A stretch of 6,089 nucleotides of DNA from the NCBI GenBank assembly GCA_035997675.1, contig DASYIJ010000091.1, forward strand, positions 1 through 6,089. The letters run 5' to 3'. This document shows, piece by piece, positions 5,025-6,089 of the stretch. The stretch's first letter is position 1, and each line of letters starts with the position of its first letter. Source of the stretch: JALYZC01 sp035997675 (GTDB taxonomy: Bacteria > Actinomycetota > Thermoleophilia > Solirubrobacterales > Solirubrobacteraceae). The notes under the pieces are model-generated. The model searched no databases and was not told the origin of the DNA. It saw only the letters and a program-made list of their open reading frames with translations. The translations under genes and the position numbers were made by a program.

Positions 5025-5675
5025 ATGACCACCGAAATCCAGCTCGATCTCGACGAATCCATTCAGCGTCGCTTCGGCACGGTCGCCGATGACGCCCGAG
5101 TGACCCGGACCGCGGCCGCCCTGGAGGCCAACGGCATCCGCGTGCTCCGGGCGGGGAACGCGGCCGAAGCGAAGCAGATCGTGCTCGATCTCATCCCCGA
5201 TGGTTCGCAGGTGCACAGCGGCGCGTCCCGATCGCTTGACGTCGCTGGAATCAGCGAGGAGATCGAGGGGTCGGCCCGCTACGAAGCCGTTCGCCCACAT
5301 ATTTTCAGCCTCGACCGCGACACCCAGGCCGACGAGATCCGCCGCCTGTCCGCGGCCCCGGACGTGATGCTGGGCAGCGCGCACGCGGTCACGGAGACCG
5401 GCGCCTTGCTGGCGGCTTCGATGAGCGGCAGCCAGCTCGGACCGTACGCCAGCGGCGCCGGGCGAGTCATCCTCGTCGTGGGGACGCAGAAGATCGTGAC
5501 GGACCTCGATGAAGGACTGCGCCGGATCGACGAGTACTCGTTCCCGATGGAGGATGCTCGCGCGCAAGAGGCGTACGGCATCCACAGCGCGGTGAACAAG
5601 GTCCTCATCGTCAATCGCGAGATCGTCCCCGACCGCTTCACCGTCGTCCTCGTCGACGAGGCCCTCGGGTTCTAG
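5025..5675 (+). CDS. Single-domain LUD protein, LutC/YkgG-like
   Basis: A 216-residue protein filled by one LUD domain (DUF162), the fold of LutC and of the N-terminal part of LutB in the bacterial lactate-oxidation complex LutABC. Landmarks are VHSGASRSLDVAGI (63-76), GSAHAVTETGALLAAS (117-132), GSQLGPYASGAGRVILVVG (135-153) followed by TQKIVTDLDEGLRRI (154-168), and a C-terminal NREIVPDRFTVVLVDEALGF (197-216). It has no cysteine at all, so it carries no Fe-S cluster of its own. No lutA or lutB lies alongside, so a lactate role is doubtful; stand-alone LUD proteins are mostly uncharacterised. Expression is probably repressed by the divergent MarR through the twin dyads upstream. It is followed by a 181 bp non-coding gap, so it appears monocistronic. 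The family call is firm; the function is not. Confidence 0.9.
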   Translation: MTTEIQLDLDESIQRRFGTVADDARVTRTAAALEANGIRVLRAGNAAEAKQIVLDLIPDGSQVHSGASRSLDVAGISEEIEGSARYEAVRPHIFSLDRDTQADEIRRLSAAPDVMLGSAHAVTETGALLAASMSGSQLGPYASGAGRVILVVGTQKIVTDLDEGLRRIDEYSFPMEDARAQEAYGIHSAVNKVLIVNREIVPDRFTVVLVDEALGF

Positions 5676-5856
5676 CGCGCGGATCCGCTTGCCCTGGTCG
5701 GCGTCGATGGCCCTAACGGGACGGCTTTCGAACTCCGAGCGCGTGTCCCAACTCATGTAGCCGGCTCGTCGGATGGGGCCTCCGTAGCCGCGCGAGGCAT
5801 CCGCCTGCATGGAAACCGGCATCATTCTGTTCAAGCGTCTGATTGAATAGCTTGTC
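5676..5856. other. 181 bp non-coding region between the LUD and tetR genes
   Basis: No gene was seen. It opens with the palindrome GCGGATCCGC (5679-5688), too tight to be a terminator. A bulged stem at 5770-5803 pairs CGGATG with CATCCG and CCTC (5779-5782) with GAGG (5794-5797). The inverted repeat at 5827-5850 lies just before tetR. No clear promoter hexamers were found; CATTCT (5823-5828) is a weak -10 candidate for tetR. Confidence 0.5.
5827..5850. promoter_or_regulatory. Putative operator upstream of tetR
   Basis: CTGTTCAA, 8 nt, TTGAATAG: the 8 bp arms are complementary except at one position (TTCAA/TTGAA perfect at 5830-5834 and 5843-5847). It ends 6 nt before the tetR ATG, a usual place for an autoregulatory TetR-family site of this size. 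The assignment is by position and symmetry only. Confidence 0.45.
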
Positions 5857-6089
5857 ATGGAATCGGCAAGAGCCGACCAGCGCCTCGCGGCGGGTGAACG
5901 GACACGGACGCGCCTCATGGAGGCCGCATTGGATCTGATCGCCGAACGCGGCGAGGAGGGCGTGACGCTCCGAGAGCTGACCGATGCGGCTGACGCCAAC
6001 GTGGCGGCGGTGAGCTACCACTTCGGCTCGCTGAAATCGCTGTGCGACGCGGCGATCGACCAGGCGCTCGAGAGCTATCTGGACGCTCA
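5857..6089 (+). CDS. TetR/AcrR-family transcriptional regulator, N-terminal part only
   Basis: 77 codons run to the window edge. They contain the complete TetR-type helix-turn-helix: RTRLMEAALDLIAERGEEGVT (17-37, helix 1 and turn), LRELTDAADAN (38-48, helix 2) and the recognition helix with the hallmark VAAVSYHFGSLKSL (49-62), followed by the start of the ligand-binding domain. ATG 5857 is the only usable start: an in-frame TAG lies 9 nt upstream (5848-5850) and no alternative start intervenes. The ribosome binding site is poor. The ligand-binding part, and so the inducer class, is outside the window. It may regulate itself through the inverted repeat immediately upstream, and possibly genes further right. 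Confidence 0.9.
   Translation, partial: MESARADQRLAAGERTRTRLMEAALDLIAERGEEGVTLRELTDAADANVAAVSYHFGSLKSLCDAAIDQALESYLDA

Noticed and set aside
4935..5999. A 354-codon minus-strand open frame opposite the whole LUD gene
   Set aside because: It has no domain character. It is antisense to a firmly recognised gene, runs through the twin operators and into the tetR gene, and is expected from GC-rich third positions.

Overview
This 6.1 kb window is high-GC DNA with dense, short-spaced genes. Several bases of the third-codon-position GC type create long antisense reading frames, which are not genes. The gene families (GCS2-type carboxylate-amine ligase, haem-oxygenase-like diiron protein, single-domain LUD protein, MarR and TetR regulators) fit a high-GC Actinomycetota genome, possibly Thermoleophilia/Solirubrobacterales. 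That taxonomic placement is inference from style only. No rRNA, tRNA, CRISPR array or insertion sequence was seen.

Left block (1-2905). Two minus-strand genes form a likely operon, transcribed right to left: a YbdK/GCS2-like carboxylate-amine (glutamate-cysteine) ligase (840-1970), then, 23 nt later, a haem-oxygenase-like 'iron-containing redox enzyme' (1-816, its C-terminus beyond the window). Divergent from them is a HemK2/Mtq2-like NPPY methyltransferase (2080-2796). Converging on its 3' end, with an 89 bp overlap, is a 65-residue zinc-ribbon protein (2708-2905, minus) with a near-consensus ribosome binding site. A ligase, a diiron oxidase and a methyltransferase side by side could be a small uncharacterised amino-acid or peptide-modifying locus. 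This is the most interesting hypothesis here, but nothing in the sequence proves a shared pathway.

Middle (2918-3424). About 500 bp carry no credible gene but hold many perfect short hairpins, several in tandem, ahead of an alpha/beta hydrolase gene (3425-4375, plus). The hydrolase converges with a marR gene; a stem-loop followed by TTT lies between them.

Right block (4448-6089). A MarR-family regulator (4448-4957, minus) and a LUD-domain (LutC/YkgG-like) protein (5025-5675, plus) are divergently transcribed from a 67 bp A+T-richer gap. Two copies of GTATTTGCA, each heading a TGCA-NN-TGCA dyad, lie 29 bp apart. One covers the marR start codon and the other lies in the spacer of the predicted LUD promoter, an arrangement expected for an autoregulated repressor controlling its neighbour. 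After a 181 bp non-coding stretch with a bulged hairpin and an inverted repeat, a TetR-family regulator begins (5857) and runs off the window.
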